Positions 28,953 through 36,813 of a stretch of 64,000 nt of DNA are shown here, piece after piece; within the stretch, counting starts at the first letter, position 1, and each line of letters starts with the position of its first letter. Source of the stretch: Bacteroidales bacterium (GTDB lineage Bacteria > Bacteroidota > Bacteroidia > Bacteroidales > F082); contig JAFPWT010000001.1 in the NCBI GenBank assembly GCA_017394865.1, positions 36,178 through 100,177 of the forward strand. Reading direction: 5' to 3'. A model generated the notes under the pieces. That model saw nothing but the letters and a program-made list of their open reading frames with translations. It was not told the DNA's origin and did no database searches. The position numbers and the translations under genes were made by a program.

Positions 28953-30308
28953 TTAATAGCCTTTCGTATTAATGGATACCGAGCCCATGGATTTGATAAT
29001 CCTGATGCGTAGCTTCTCCATCTCAACAGGTTTAAAACGGATGATCCGTTTGTAGCCGATGGTGGTCGTCTCCTCATCGGTCTCAATGGGAAGCCATTTG
29101 CCGTTACGATAATAATTGATGCTGAAACGCTCCACGCGTTGGCCTTTGGCGATGTCTTCCTGCAACATTAGGCATTGAAGCGTGGTAGGCTGATCGAAGG
29201 AATAGATGAGTTCCTGATGGTTCTCCAAGGGCTTGTTGGTGGTAGGTTTGCAGTCTTTCAGCAAGTCGTTTGCAAAGGTATTTTGGAGCATCTGATACCA
29301 TTCCACAGCCCACGTGGAGTCAGCAACAGAGATACGCCCGGTCTTATCAACGGGGAAGTTCAGCAACAGATTGGCGTTGCGGCCTACGCTGTGGTAGTAG
29401 ATATCGAGAAGCTGATCCAGCGACTTGGGCTGTTCGTTATCATGGTAAAACCAGCCTGGACGGATGGAGACGTCGACTTCGGCAGGCAGCCACACATTAC
29501 CGTCAGAGATTCCGGAGGCCAATAGCTTGGTATTGTTGAGGTCGTCGAAATCGAGTGTGTAGTTGCACCATTGGGTAGCCTTGGCGATGCCTTCTTCGTT
29601 ACCGATCCAACGCAAGGTAGGCACCGTTCCACCGAAGATCATGGTATTTGGATATTTTGACCAAATGATATCACGGGCTTTATCATATTGATAATATTCC
29701 TCAGCCTTAATGGAACGTGTTTCCTTGGCGCCGCCATACCATCCGTCGCCTCCGTTGGCACCATCGAACCAAAACTCAAAGAAAGGGCCGTAGTGATCTA
29801 CCAACTCCTGTATCTGCTGGTGATACAGTTTTACATAGTCGTCGCTACCGTATGAGGCTTGATGCCGATCCCATGGCGAGAGATACACACCGAATTTCAA
29901 TCCATGTTTGCGGCAGGCTTCACAGAGTTCCCCTACCACATCGCCTTGACCGTTTTTATAAGGCGAATTCTTGATGGAGTAATCCGTAGTTTCTGTAGGC
30001 CACAGACAAAATCCATCATGGTGTTTGGCAGTAAGGATAACCCCTTTCATGCCGCAGGCTTTCAAAGTCAACACCCATTGTTCGCAATTCAAGTCAGTGG
30101 GGTTAAAGGTCTCAGCAGGCGTATCGCCATAGCCCCATTCCATATCATTAAAGGTATTCAGCCCAAAATGGATGAAGGCATAGGTCTCCATCTGCTGCCA
30201 TTCCAGCTGTTGGGCTGTCGGTACGGGGCCAGATGAAGACGGTTGTTGTGTGCACGATGCCACAAACAAAAGAGCTATGAATAAGATGAAACTTTTTTTC
30301 AACATCAT
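28953..30308 (-). CDS. Alpha-L-fucosidase, glycoside hydrolase family 29, lipoprotein
   Basis: 451 residues (450 from the second Met) with a lipoprotein signal (lipobox ASC, Cys19). GH29 features: FIHFGLNTF (46-53), LTAKHHDGFCLWPT (92-105), SPWDRH (144-149) and the nucleophile Asp182 in FEFWFDGANGG. The C-terminal beta-sandwich is short. It removes alpha-linked L-fucose from glycans outside the cytoplasm. Several GH29 members prefer alpha-1,3/1,4 linkages; the specificity cannot be read here. It is divergent from the galactose operon, which would use galactose exposed after fucose removal. Confidence 0.92.
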   Translation of the reverse strand: MMLKKSFILFIALLFVASCTQQPSSSGPVPTAQQLEWQQMETYAFIHFGLNTFNDMEWGYGDTPAETFNPTDLNCEQWVLTLKACGMKGVILTAKHHDGFCLWPTETTDYSIKNSPYKNGQGDVVGELCEACRKHGLKFGVYLSPWDRHQASYGSDDYVKLYHQQIQELVDHYGPFFEFWFDGANGGDGWYGGAKETRSIKAEEYYQYDKARDIIWSKYPNTMIFGGTVPTLRWIGNEEGIAKATQWCNYTLDFDDLNNTKLLASGISDGNVWLPAEVDVSIRPGWFYHDNEQPKSLDQLLDIYYHSVGRNANLLLNFPVDKTGRISVADSTWAVEWYQMLQNTFANDLLKDCKPTTNKPLENHQELIYSFDQPTTLQCLMLQEDIAKGQRVERFSINYYRNGKWLPIETDEETTTIGYKRIIRFKPVEMEKLRIRIIKSMGSVSINTKGY

Positions 30309-30322
30309 GTATTATTTTTTGA

Positions 30323-30353
30323 TTTGACAAATATATAAAAAATACTATCTTTG
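30323..30353. promoter_or_regulatory. Interlocked divergent promoters: GH29 gene and galactose operon
   Basis: Forward: TTTG (30323-30326), 19 nt, TATCTTTG (30346-30353), an excellent Bacteroidota promoter 34 nt before the ATG at 30388. Reverse: CAAATATA (30328-30335) reads TATATTTG, about 20 nt from the fucosidase start. The reverse -7 box lies between the forward -33 and -7 boxes, so both promoters share DNA and could be controlled together. Confidence 0.65.
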
Positions 30354-30387
30354 TAGGTTATTTTAATTTGGACTAAAATCGCATCGG

Positions 30388-31239
30388 ATGAAAAAGTTCT
30401 ACTTTACCCTGTTGGTCCTTTTTGTTTGCACCACGGCATTCGCCCAGGTACCCATCCTGTCTGAGGGCTTTGAAGGCTCGCAGTTTCCGCCTGCGGGCTG
30501 GTCGAGAGAGTCCATCAACTTGAGCATGTACACCTGGTTCAGAGGTGCTGCGCTATACACCACCGATTGGTGGGGCAACCATTATCACGTGGTGCCTCCC
30601 CAAGGCGTGAGGATGGCTGCGCTTGAAAGCGACATTAACGAGGAATGGGGCCCGCAGGACGAATGCTTGATCACCCCGATGATTACGTTGGAACGGCCCT
30701 CTGTGCTGACTTTTGAGACTTTCTGCCAATATGGTCTTCCCCAATATCGGGATCATTATCAAGTCGATGTGTTTGATGCCACGGGCTCGTGGACCACGCT
30801 CTGGGATGCCGTAGAGCAGCCAAACGCTTGGCTCAATCAATTTGAAGAGCCCGTTAGTATCGATTTGTCATCCTACCAAGGACAAGACATCAAGTTGAGA
30901 TTCCGTGGGTATAACGAAGCTGGAGAGGTGTTGACCTATTCTTGGTTCGTCGACGATGTGAAAGTCCTGGCCACCGACACCATCCCCGATTCGGTCAATG
31001 AAACAGCGTTTCAAGCCAGCATCTACCCGAATCCAGTGGATCAGATAATGACCCTCCAATCCACCAACGAGATAAAGCATATCTGCATCTACAATATCCT
31101 TGGCGTCAAGGTAAAGGAGATTGCCATCAATGACAAGAAAGCGGTCATAGACCTTTCAGGACTCACTCCTGGAGTGTATATGATTGAAATACTGAGCAAC
31201 AATCAACAAAAAATTATCAAAACCTTTAATAAGAAATAA
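30388..31239 (+). CDS. T9SS-sorted surface protein with a choice-of-anchor J-type domain
   Basis: 283 residues with a signal peptide ending TAFAQ. Residues 24-200 form a jelly-roll of the choice-of-anchor J/cleaved-adhesin type (LSEGFEGSQFPPAGWSR, DECLITPMITL, SWFVDDVKVL). Residues 210-283 are a type A T9SS domain (IYPNPVDQIM, ICIYNILGVKV, LTPGVYMIEI). It is the first gene of the galactose operon, ending one base before galK. Such jelly-rolls often bind carbohydrate, so capture of a galactose-containing glycan at the cell surface is a reasonable inference; no catalytic motif is seen. Confidence 0.82.
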   Translation: MKKFYFTLLVLFVCTTAFAQVPILSEGFEGSQFPPAGWSRESINLSMYTWFRGAALYTTDWWGNHYHVVPPQGVRMAALESDINEEWGPQDECLITPMITLERPSVLTFETFCQYGLPQYRDHYQVDVFDATGSWTTLWDAVEQPNAWLNQFEEPVSIDLSSYQGQDIKLRFRGYNEAGEVLTYSWFVDDVKVLATDTIPDSVNETAFQASIYPNPVDQIMTLQSTNEIKHICIYNILGVKVKEIAINDKKAVIDLSGLTPGVYMIEILSNNQQKIIKTFNKK

Positions 31240-31240
31240 T

Positions 31241-32386
31241 ATGGATTTACAAACGCTTAAAGATAAGTTCACCGCCAAGTTCGGTCAGGGATATTCGGTA
31301 TACACCTCTCCCGGCCGCATCAACCTCATTGGCGAACACACCGATTATAACGGTGGCTTCGTGTTCCCAGGTGCCATCGACAAAGGCATCTACGCTGCCA
31401 TCAAGATTAATGATTTGAATAAGGTTCGCGCTCATTCTATCGATTATGATGGCTATTGCGAATTCGGTCTGAACGAAGAGGACAAACCCAACGAGGCTTG
31501 GGCCCGCTATATCTTCGGCGTTTGCCGTGAGATTCAGAAACGGGGCTATCAGGTGAAAGGCTTCGACACCGTGTTCTTCGGCAATGTGCCGTTGGGTGCA
31601 GGAATGTCGTCATCGGCCGCCTTGGAGAGCACTTTCGCTTTTGCCCTCAACGACCTGCTGGGACTGAAGATCGACAAATTCGAATTAGCCCGCATCGGCC
31701 AGTCGACCGAGCACAACTACTGCGGCGTGAAGTGCGGCATCATGGACCAGTTCGCCTCCCTTTTCGGCAAGAAAGGCCACCTGATGCGCCTCAACTGCGC
31801 CACCATGGAGTTCGAGTACTTCCCCTTCAACCCACAAGGCTACAAGGTAGTGCTTTTGGATACCGTGGTGAAACACGAGCTAGCCTCGTCAGCCTACAAT
31901 CGTCGCCGTGAGTCGTGCGAGAATGCCTGTGCCCACATCGCCGCCAAGCATCCCGAGGTAAAGTATCTCAGTGATGCCACCATGGCCATGCTCAACGAGG
32001 TTGACGTGGAGATTCCCGCCGAGGACTACATGCGTGCCGAATATGTGATTGGCGAGAAACAGCGTGTCCTCGATGTATGCGAGGCCTTGGAAAGAGGCGA
32101 TTACGAGACCGTCGGCGACCGCATGTACGGTACCCACTATGGCATGAGCAAGCTCTATGAGGTCAGCTGCGAGGAGCTAGACTTCCTCAACGACATCGCC
32201 AAACAGTGCGGCGTCACCGGCTCCCGCGTTATGGGCGGAGGTTTCGGTGGATGCACCATCAACCTTGTTAAAGAAGAACTTTACGATAGTTTCATAAAAA
32301 CCGCAAAAGAAAAATTCAACGAACGTTTCGGCCATGAACCGAAGGTTTATGACGTAGTCATCAGCGATGGCGCCCGCAAACTCTAA
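31241..32386 (+). CDS. galK: Galactokinase
   Basis: 381 residues, the full family length. GHMP kinase motifs are complete: the galactokinase signature PGRINLIGEHTDYNGG (24-39), the ATP loop PLGAGMSSSAALE and the third motif RVMGGGFGGCTINLV. It makes galactose-1-phosphate in the cytoplasm. It starts one base after the T9SS cargo gene's stop and is followed by a nucleotidyltransferase, galM and an FHS permease, a galactose-use operon. Its last codon and stop (CTC TAA) fall in a heptad-repeat tract. Confidence 0.96.
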   Translation: MDLQTLKDKFTAKFGQGYSVYTSPGRINLIGEHTDYNGGFVFPGAIDKGIYAAIKINDLNKVRAHSIDYDGYCEFGLNEEDKPNEAWARYIFGVCREIQKRGYQVKGFDTVFFGNVPLGAGMSSSAALESTFAFALNDLLGLKIDKFELARIGQSTEHNYCGVKCGIMDQFASLFGKKGHLMRLNCATMEFEYFPFNPQGYKVVLLDTVVKHELASSAYNRRRESCENACAHIAAKHPEVKYLSDATMAMLNEVDVEIPAEDYMRAEYVIGEKQRVLDVCEALERGDYETVGDRMYGTHYGMSKLYEVSCEELDFLNDIAKQCGVTGSRVMGGGFGGCTINLVKEELYDSFIKTAKEKFNERFGHEPKVYDVVISDGARKL

Positions 32387-32415
32387 ATTCTAAATTTTAA
32401 ATTAATAATTCTTAA
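32381..32415. repeat. Heptad-like tract at the end of galK
   Basis: The 35 bases divide into CTCTAAA, TTCTAAA, TTTTAAA, TTAATAA and TTCTTAA, a degenerate 7-bp periodicity similar to the tracts at 46647-46674 and 55299-55333. It spans the galK stop codon and most of the spacer to the next gene. At this AT content chance resemblance is possible. Confidence 0.4.
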
Positions 32416-32420
32416 CTCAT

Positions 32421-33326
32421 ATGAAACCTACTCTTTTAGTTTTAGCCGCTGGAATGGGTTCCAGATATGGTGCCCTGAAGCAGATGGACGGTGTCGGTCC
32501 CAACAACGAAGCCATCCTCGATTATTCCATTTATGACGCCAAACGCGCCGGTTTCGGCAAGGTGGTCTTCGTCATCCGCGAGGACTTCGCCGAGGCCTTC
32601 AAAAAGGTCAACAACGCCGAGAAGTTCGGTATTCCCGTAGAATACGTGTATCAGTCGCTCGACAAGCTGCCGGAAGGCTTTACTGTGCCGGAAGGCCGTG
32701 TGAAGCCCTGGGGTACCTGCCATGCCGTGCTGATGGCCAAGGACGTGATCCACGAGCCCTTTGCCGCCATCAACGCCGATGACTTCTATGGCAAGGAAGC
32801 CTACGAGGTGCTGGCCAAGTATCTCACGGAATGCGCTGGCAAGACAGGTGCTTACAGCATGGTGGCCTACAAGCTGCGCAACACCATGTCGGACTTCGGC
32901 ACGGTGAGCCGTGGCATCTGCACCGCCGACGCCGATGGTCACTTGCAGACCATCGTCGAGCGTACCGCCATCGGTCATACCGATGACGGCGGTGCCGCCT
33001 ACACCGACGAGACAGGCAGCCATCCGCTGGATATGGACTCCTTGGTCTCGATGAACTTCTTCGGCTTCACCCCCGATTTCTTCGCCTATTCCGAGAAGGG
33101 CTTCGTGGAGTTCCTGAAAGGCCCCGCCACGACCAACATCAAGGCCGAGTTCTTCATCCCGCTGATGGTCAACCAAAGCATCAACGACGGATCAGCCAAA
33201 CTGAAAGTGCTGTCGAGCAATGCCTCTTGGTTCGGTGTGACCTATAAAGAGGACAAGCCCGAGGTGATGCGTAAGATCCGCGAACTGATTGAAAAAGGCA
33301 TTTATCCCAAAGACCTATGGAAATAA
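32421..33326 (+). CDS. Sugar-phosphate nucleotidyltransferase of the galactose operon
   Basis: 301 residues with a GT-A-like NTP-transferase fold: LAAGMGSRYGALKQ (8-21) is the nucleotide-binding loop with the conserved Lys20, and AINADDFYG holds the metal-binding Asp. The family joins an NTP to a hexose-1-phosphate. Placed between galK and galM, with no galT or galE nearby, it may convert galactose-1-phosphate or glucose-1-phosphate to UDP-sugar, which would replace or bypass GalT; that is inference. It starts 34 nt after galK and overlaps galM by 10 nt. Confidence 0.85.
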   Translation: MKPTLLVLAAGMGSRYGALKQMDGVGPNNEAILDYSIYDAKRAGFGKVVFVIREDFAEAFKKVNNAEKFGIPVEYVYQSLDKLPEGFTVPEGRVKPWGTCHAVLMAKDVIHEPFAAINADDFYGKEAYEVLAKYLTECAGKTGAYSMVAYKLRNTMSDFGTVSRGICTADADGHLQTIVERTAIGHTDDGGAAYTDETGSHPLDMDSLVSMNFFGFTPDFFAYSEKGFVEFLKGPATTNIKAEFFIPLMVNQSINDGSAKLKVLSSNASWFGVTYKEDKPEVMRKIRELIEKGIYPKDLWK

Positions 33327-34372
33327 AGACAAAGACATGGGGCAAGACGCCTGATGGCAAGGACATCAAGCTGTATACGATGACCAACGGGAACGGCATC
33401 AGCGTGCAGTTGTGCGACATCGGGGCAGGCATCGTGAGCATCATGACACCCGACCGCGACGGCCATATGGATGACATTGTGCTGGGCTATCCCGACCCGT
33501 TGTCATACTATGGCGATGGACCCTGTGCCGGAAAGGTCCCGGGACGTTTCGCCAACCGCATCGCCAACGGCAAGTTTAAGATCGACGATGTGGAATACCA
33601 GCTCGACCTGAACACCAGCGACGGCAAGCATCATCTGCATGGCGGACCCATCGGATTTGCCAACCAGAAGTGGGCCAGCCGCATCGAAGGTGAGAGCGTG
33701 GTGTTCACCTACCTCAGCGCCGACGGCGAGGCAGGCTATCCCGGCGAGATGGTGGCCAAGGTGCGTTATACGCTCAACGACGAAGACGAGCTCAACATCC
33801 GTCTCGGCGCCTGGACCACCGCCACTACCGTGGTCAACATGACCAACCACACCTATTTTAATTTAAAAGGTGAAGGTCATGGCGACATCCTCGACCATAT
33901 ACTGAAGCTGAACGCCTCGCGCTGGCTCCCGGCTACCGACGAGCTGATCACCACGGGCGAGATCGCTCCCGTGGAGGACACACCCATGGACTTCACCCAA
34001 GGCAAGCTCATCGGACGCGACATCCGCGAGCCTTTCGACGCCTTGGTCAATGGCAAGGGATACGACAGCTGCTGGGTTCTCGACGATCTGGGGAAAGACA
34101 AACTCAACCTAGCCGCCGAACTATGGCACGAAGGCAGTGGACGCAAGGTGCAGCTTTACACCACCCAGCCTGGCATCCAGGTCTATACCGGCAACTGGCT
34201 GAGTGGCTGCCCACAAGGCAAGAATGGGCATGTCTATCACGACTACGAAGGCGTGGCGCTCGAATGCCAAGCCCTCCCCGACTCACCCAACAAGCCCAAC
34301 TTTCCGAACACCTTCCTCCGTCCAGGAGACGAATATAAAGAGATCATAATATTTAAGTTCTTAACGATATGA
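33317..34372 (+). CDS. galM: Aldose 1-epimerase (mutarotase)
   Basis: 351 residues. Galactose mutarotase motifs: PGRFANRIANGKF, the His in LHGGPIGF, the catalytic His in MTNHTYFNLKGEG, and the catalytic Glu in EGVALECQALPDSPN near the C-terminus. It interconverts alpha and beta galactose so that GalK receives the alpha anomer. No signal peptide is present, so it is cytoplasmic. It overlaps the nucleotidyltransferase by 10 nt and the permease by 4 nt (ATGA), so the three are translationally coupled. Confidence 0.95.
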   Translation: MEIKTKTWGKTPDGKDIKLYTMTNGNGISVQLCDIGAGIVSIMTPDRDGHMDDIVLGYPDPLSYYGDGPCAGKVPGRFANRIANGKFKIDDVEYQLDLNTSDGKHHLHGGPIGFANQKWASRIEGESVVFTYLSADGEAGYPGEMVAKVRYTLNDEDELNIRLGAWTTATTVVNMTNHTYFNLKGEGHGDILDHILKLNASRWLPATDELITTGEIAPVEDTPMDFTQGKLIGRDIREPFDALVNGKGYDSCWVLDDLGKDKLNLAAELWHEGSGRKVQLYTTQPGIQVYTGNWLSGCPQGKNGHVYHDYEGVALECQALPDSPNKPNFPNTFLRPGDEYKEIIIFKFLTI

Positions 34373-35841
34373 GTACAAAAACGAAACAATGGGGCGCCAT
34401 CATCGTGATGATTGCCCTGTTCGCCATGATTGCCTTTGTGACCAACCTATGCTCACCGATGGCGGTCATCGTGAAAAACCAGTTCGGTGCCAGTAACTTC
34501 CTGGCGCAAATCGGCAACTACGGCAACTTCATCGCCTATCTGGTCATGGGTATCCCTTCAGGCATGCTCATCAAGAGATTCGGATACAAGAAGACCTCGT
34601 TGATCGCCCTTGCCGTGGGCATCATCGGCATCCTCGTACAATGGGCTAGCGGAAGATTAGGTTTTGGTGTTTATCTCATCGGTGCCTTCATCTGCGGCTT
34701 CTGCATGTGCATGCTGAACACCGTAGTCAACCCGATGCTTAACCTGCTGGGTGGCGGTGGCAACAAAGGCAACCAGCTGATTCAGATCGGTGGCGTGTTC
34801 AACTCAGCAGCCGCCGTGGCAGTCTACATCATCATGGGTGCCCTCATCGGCGAAGCTACCAAGGCCAAGATTTCCGATGCCACTCCTGCCCTGCTGATCG
34901 CACTCTCCATTTTCGTCATCGGCTTCATCGTCATCCTTTTCACCAAGATCGAAGAACCGCAACAGCCTGTGGAAGTGAAATCGGAAGTCAAAGACAAATA
35001 TAGTGCCTTCTCTTTCCGTCATTTCAAACTCGGCATCCTTGCCATCTTCCTCTACGGTGGCATCGAAGTGGGTACTCCTACTTACATCATGCAATATCTG
35101 ACTGCCGACAGCGAAGAGATCAAAGCCGTAAAAGTCGAGGCATTGGAAGCTTACAACAATAAAGAGATTGACCTCACGGCAGCCGCAAAGACCATCTTGA
35201 ATCCGTCAAAAGACGCCGATTTCGTCTATGAAGAAAAAGACATCAATGAAACCATCGAGAAGATCAATACTGGAAAGATAACGGTTGACAAAGTCAAGAA
35301 AGCCACTCCCGGTATCTTCATGAGTGGTACGATCGCTGGTCTGATTGTGGCTGTTTACTGGCTGATGATGCTCATTGGTCGTTTCATCGGCGGTGCTATC
35401 GGCGGCAAGGTGTCGTCAAAAGCCATGGTGACCACTGTCTCCGTCGCGGCTATCGCGCTGGTGCTCTTCGGTATGTTTGCTCCCCAGACCTGGCAAGTCA
35501 GCGTCCCAGGTATCGACTGGGCTAATCTGGATGTGATTTGGGCTAAAGTGCCAGTAGGCATCTTTGCCTTCATCCTTGTAGGACTCTGCACTTCCGTAAT
35601 GTGGGGTGCCATCTTCAACCTCGCCACTGAAGGCCTGGGCAAGTACACTGCCATCGCCTCAGGTGCCTTCATGACCATGGTCTTCGGCTTTGCCATCATG
35701 GTGGGTCTGCAAGGTCTCGTGGCCGACTGGACTGGCAACTATATGACCAGCTATGTGGTTGTATTGTTCTGCGCCGCCTACATCCTCTTCTACGCCCTCG
35801 TGGGTTCGAAGAATGTGAATAAGGATATCCCTGTGGAGTAA
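34369..35841 (+). CDS. Sugar permease of the FHS/MFS family (glucose/galactose type)
   Basis: 490 residues with about 12 membrane helices. The N-terminal half has the FHS-type pattern NLCSPMAVIVKNQFGAS and IPSGMLIKRFGYKK; the C-terminal half has MLIGRFIGGAIGGKVSSK. It should import galactose or glucose with protons across the inner membrane, which suits the last gene of the galactose operon. Odd point: a soluble, charged insert of about 75 residues (DSEEIKAVKVEALEAY through VDKVKKATPG, about 245-315) follows the helix starting YGGIEVGTPTYIMQYL. Ordinary FucP-type permeases have a short loop here. Confidence 0.9.
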   Translation: MSTKTKQWGAIIVMIALFAMIAFVTNLCSPMAVIVKNQFGASNFLAQIGNYGNFIAYLVMGIPSGMLIKRFGYKKTSLIALAVGIIGILVQWASGRLGFGVYLIGAFICGFCMCMLNTVVNPMLNLLGGGGNKGNQLIQIGGVFNSAAAVAVYIIMGALIGEATKAKISDATPALLIALSIFVIGFIVILFTKIEEPQQPVEVKSEVKDKYSAFSFRHFKLGILAIFLYGGIEVGTPTYIMQYLTADSEEIKAVKVEALEAYNNKEIDLTAAAKTILNPSKDADFVYEEKDINETIEKINTGKITVDKVKKATPGIFMSGTIAGLIVAVYWLMMLIGRFIGGAIGGKVSSKAMVTTVSVAAIALVLFGMFAPQTWQVSVPGIDWANLDVIWAKVPVGIFAFILVGLCTSVMWGAIFNLATEGLGKYTAIASGAFMTMVFGFAIMVGLQGLVADWTGNYMTSYVVVLFCAAYILFYALVGSKNVNKDIPVE

Positions 35842-35846
35842 CACTG

Positions 35847-36809
35847 TTACTTCACTCGGATTTTCCTTCCGATTCTCAGGATATCGGTCTTTTTCATATT
35901 GTTGAGCTTGCAGAGGATGGACACCGTGGTTCCATGCTCTACTGCAATCTTGCTCAACGTGTCGCCTTTCTTGATAGTGTAATACTGCTTTTTCGGCACA
36001 TCGGGTTTCTCGTGCGAAAGCGAGTCGACGACTTTGACCGTGAACGACTTGTCAAAATCGTTGTAGGCCTTGCTCATGAGCTCCGACGAGATGGTGTAAT
36101 CCCTGTTGACCGGACGCAACGAGTCGTTCAGGTTATGCTTGAAGAGCCAGTCGTAGGTGCTTTGCATGTAAAAGGCTCGGGCCAGATGCGAGTGCCCTTC
36201 CCTAGGCAACTTGGTGAAGATCAACCTGCTGGTATCGCCACACTGGATCATCGCATCGACCACCCTCTGCGAGTAAAAGATCGGTACATCCTTGTCAGCC
36301 GTACCATGAATGATCCATAGCGGCACCTCGTTCAAGCCGCAGAGCGATTTGACAGTAGACCCACCACATAAGGCCATGGCTGCCGCTACTTCATGGGGAT
36401 AGGTTGCCGTGTAATTGATGGTTCCGTATCCCCCGAGGCTCATACCCAACACATACATACGGCAGGTATCGACTTTATATCTGTCCTTCACCCATTCATA
36501 CACCTCGTGTACCTTCTCGGGTTTCCAAGTATCCTGTGTTTGAGGAGCGACAACAAAGGCATCGATCTTACGACCTCGTTTCAAGGCATCGATACTTCCG
36601 TAACGCAGCACTCTTGCCAATTTATTACCACTGAGGCTCTTGCCATGAAGGAACATCACCAATGGCTTATCCGCCACTGTATCGTTGTAATCCGAAGGCA
36701 CATACAGCCAAAAGTCATATCCATCCTTGATGGAGTCGCGACAGGCGTACAACTGCGCCGAGGCGATCATCGGGAAAAGACATAGACAGAATATCAGTAT
36801 TTTCTTCAT
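35847..36809 (-). CDS. Secreted alpha/beta-hydrolase with a C-terminal LysM domain
   Basis: 320 residues from the ATG at 36809, which begins a signal peptide (MKKILIFCLCLFPMIASAQ). The hydrolase (20-230) has the oxyanion region MFLHGKSLSG, the nucleophile elbow GMSLGGYG (Ser124), an Asp in ADKDVPI (172 or 174) and His206 in EGHSH, resembling polyhydroxybutyrate-depolymerase/feruloyl-esterase-like proteins. Residues 276-320 are one LysM domain (YYTIKKGDTLSKIA), which binds peptidoglycan or chitin-like GlcNAc polymers. The pairing suggests an esterase held on the cell wall. It is the last gene of a long reverse-strand run, 4 nt after the preceding gene. Confidence 0.83.
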   Translation of the reverse strand: MKKILIFCLCLFPMIASAQLYACRDSIKDGYDFWLYVPSDYNDTVADKPLVMFLHGKSLSGNKLARVLRYGSIDALKRGRKIDAFVVAPQTQDTWKPEKVHEVYEWVKDRYKVDTCRMYVLGMSLGGYGTINYTATYPHEVAAAMALCGGSTVKSLCGLNEVPLWIIHGTADKDVPIFYSQRVVDAMIQCGDTSRLIFTKLPREGHSHLARAFYMQSTYDWLFKHNLNDSLRPVNRDYTISSELMSKAYNDFDKSFTVKVVDSLSHEKPDVPKKQYYTIKKGDTLSKIAVEHGTTVSILCKLNNMKKTDILRIGRKIRVK

Positions 36810-36813
36810 AATG

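Noticed and set aside
30388-31239. Treating the T9SS cargo protein of the galactose operon as a galactosidase
   Set aside because: No catalytic acid pair or glycosidase motif is visible in the jelly-roll; only a binding-type fold is supported.
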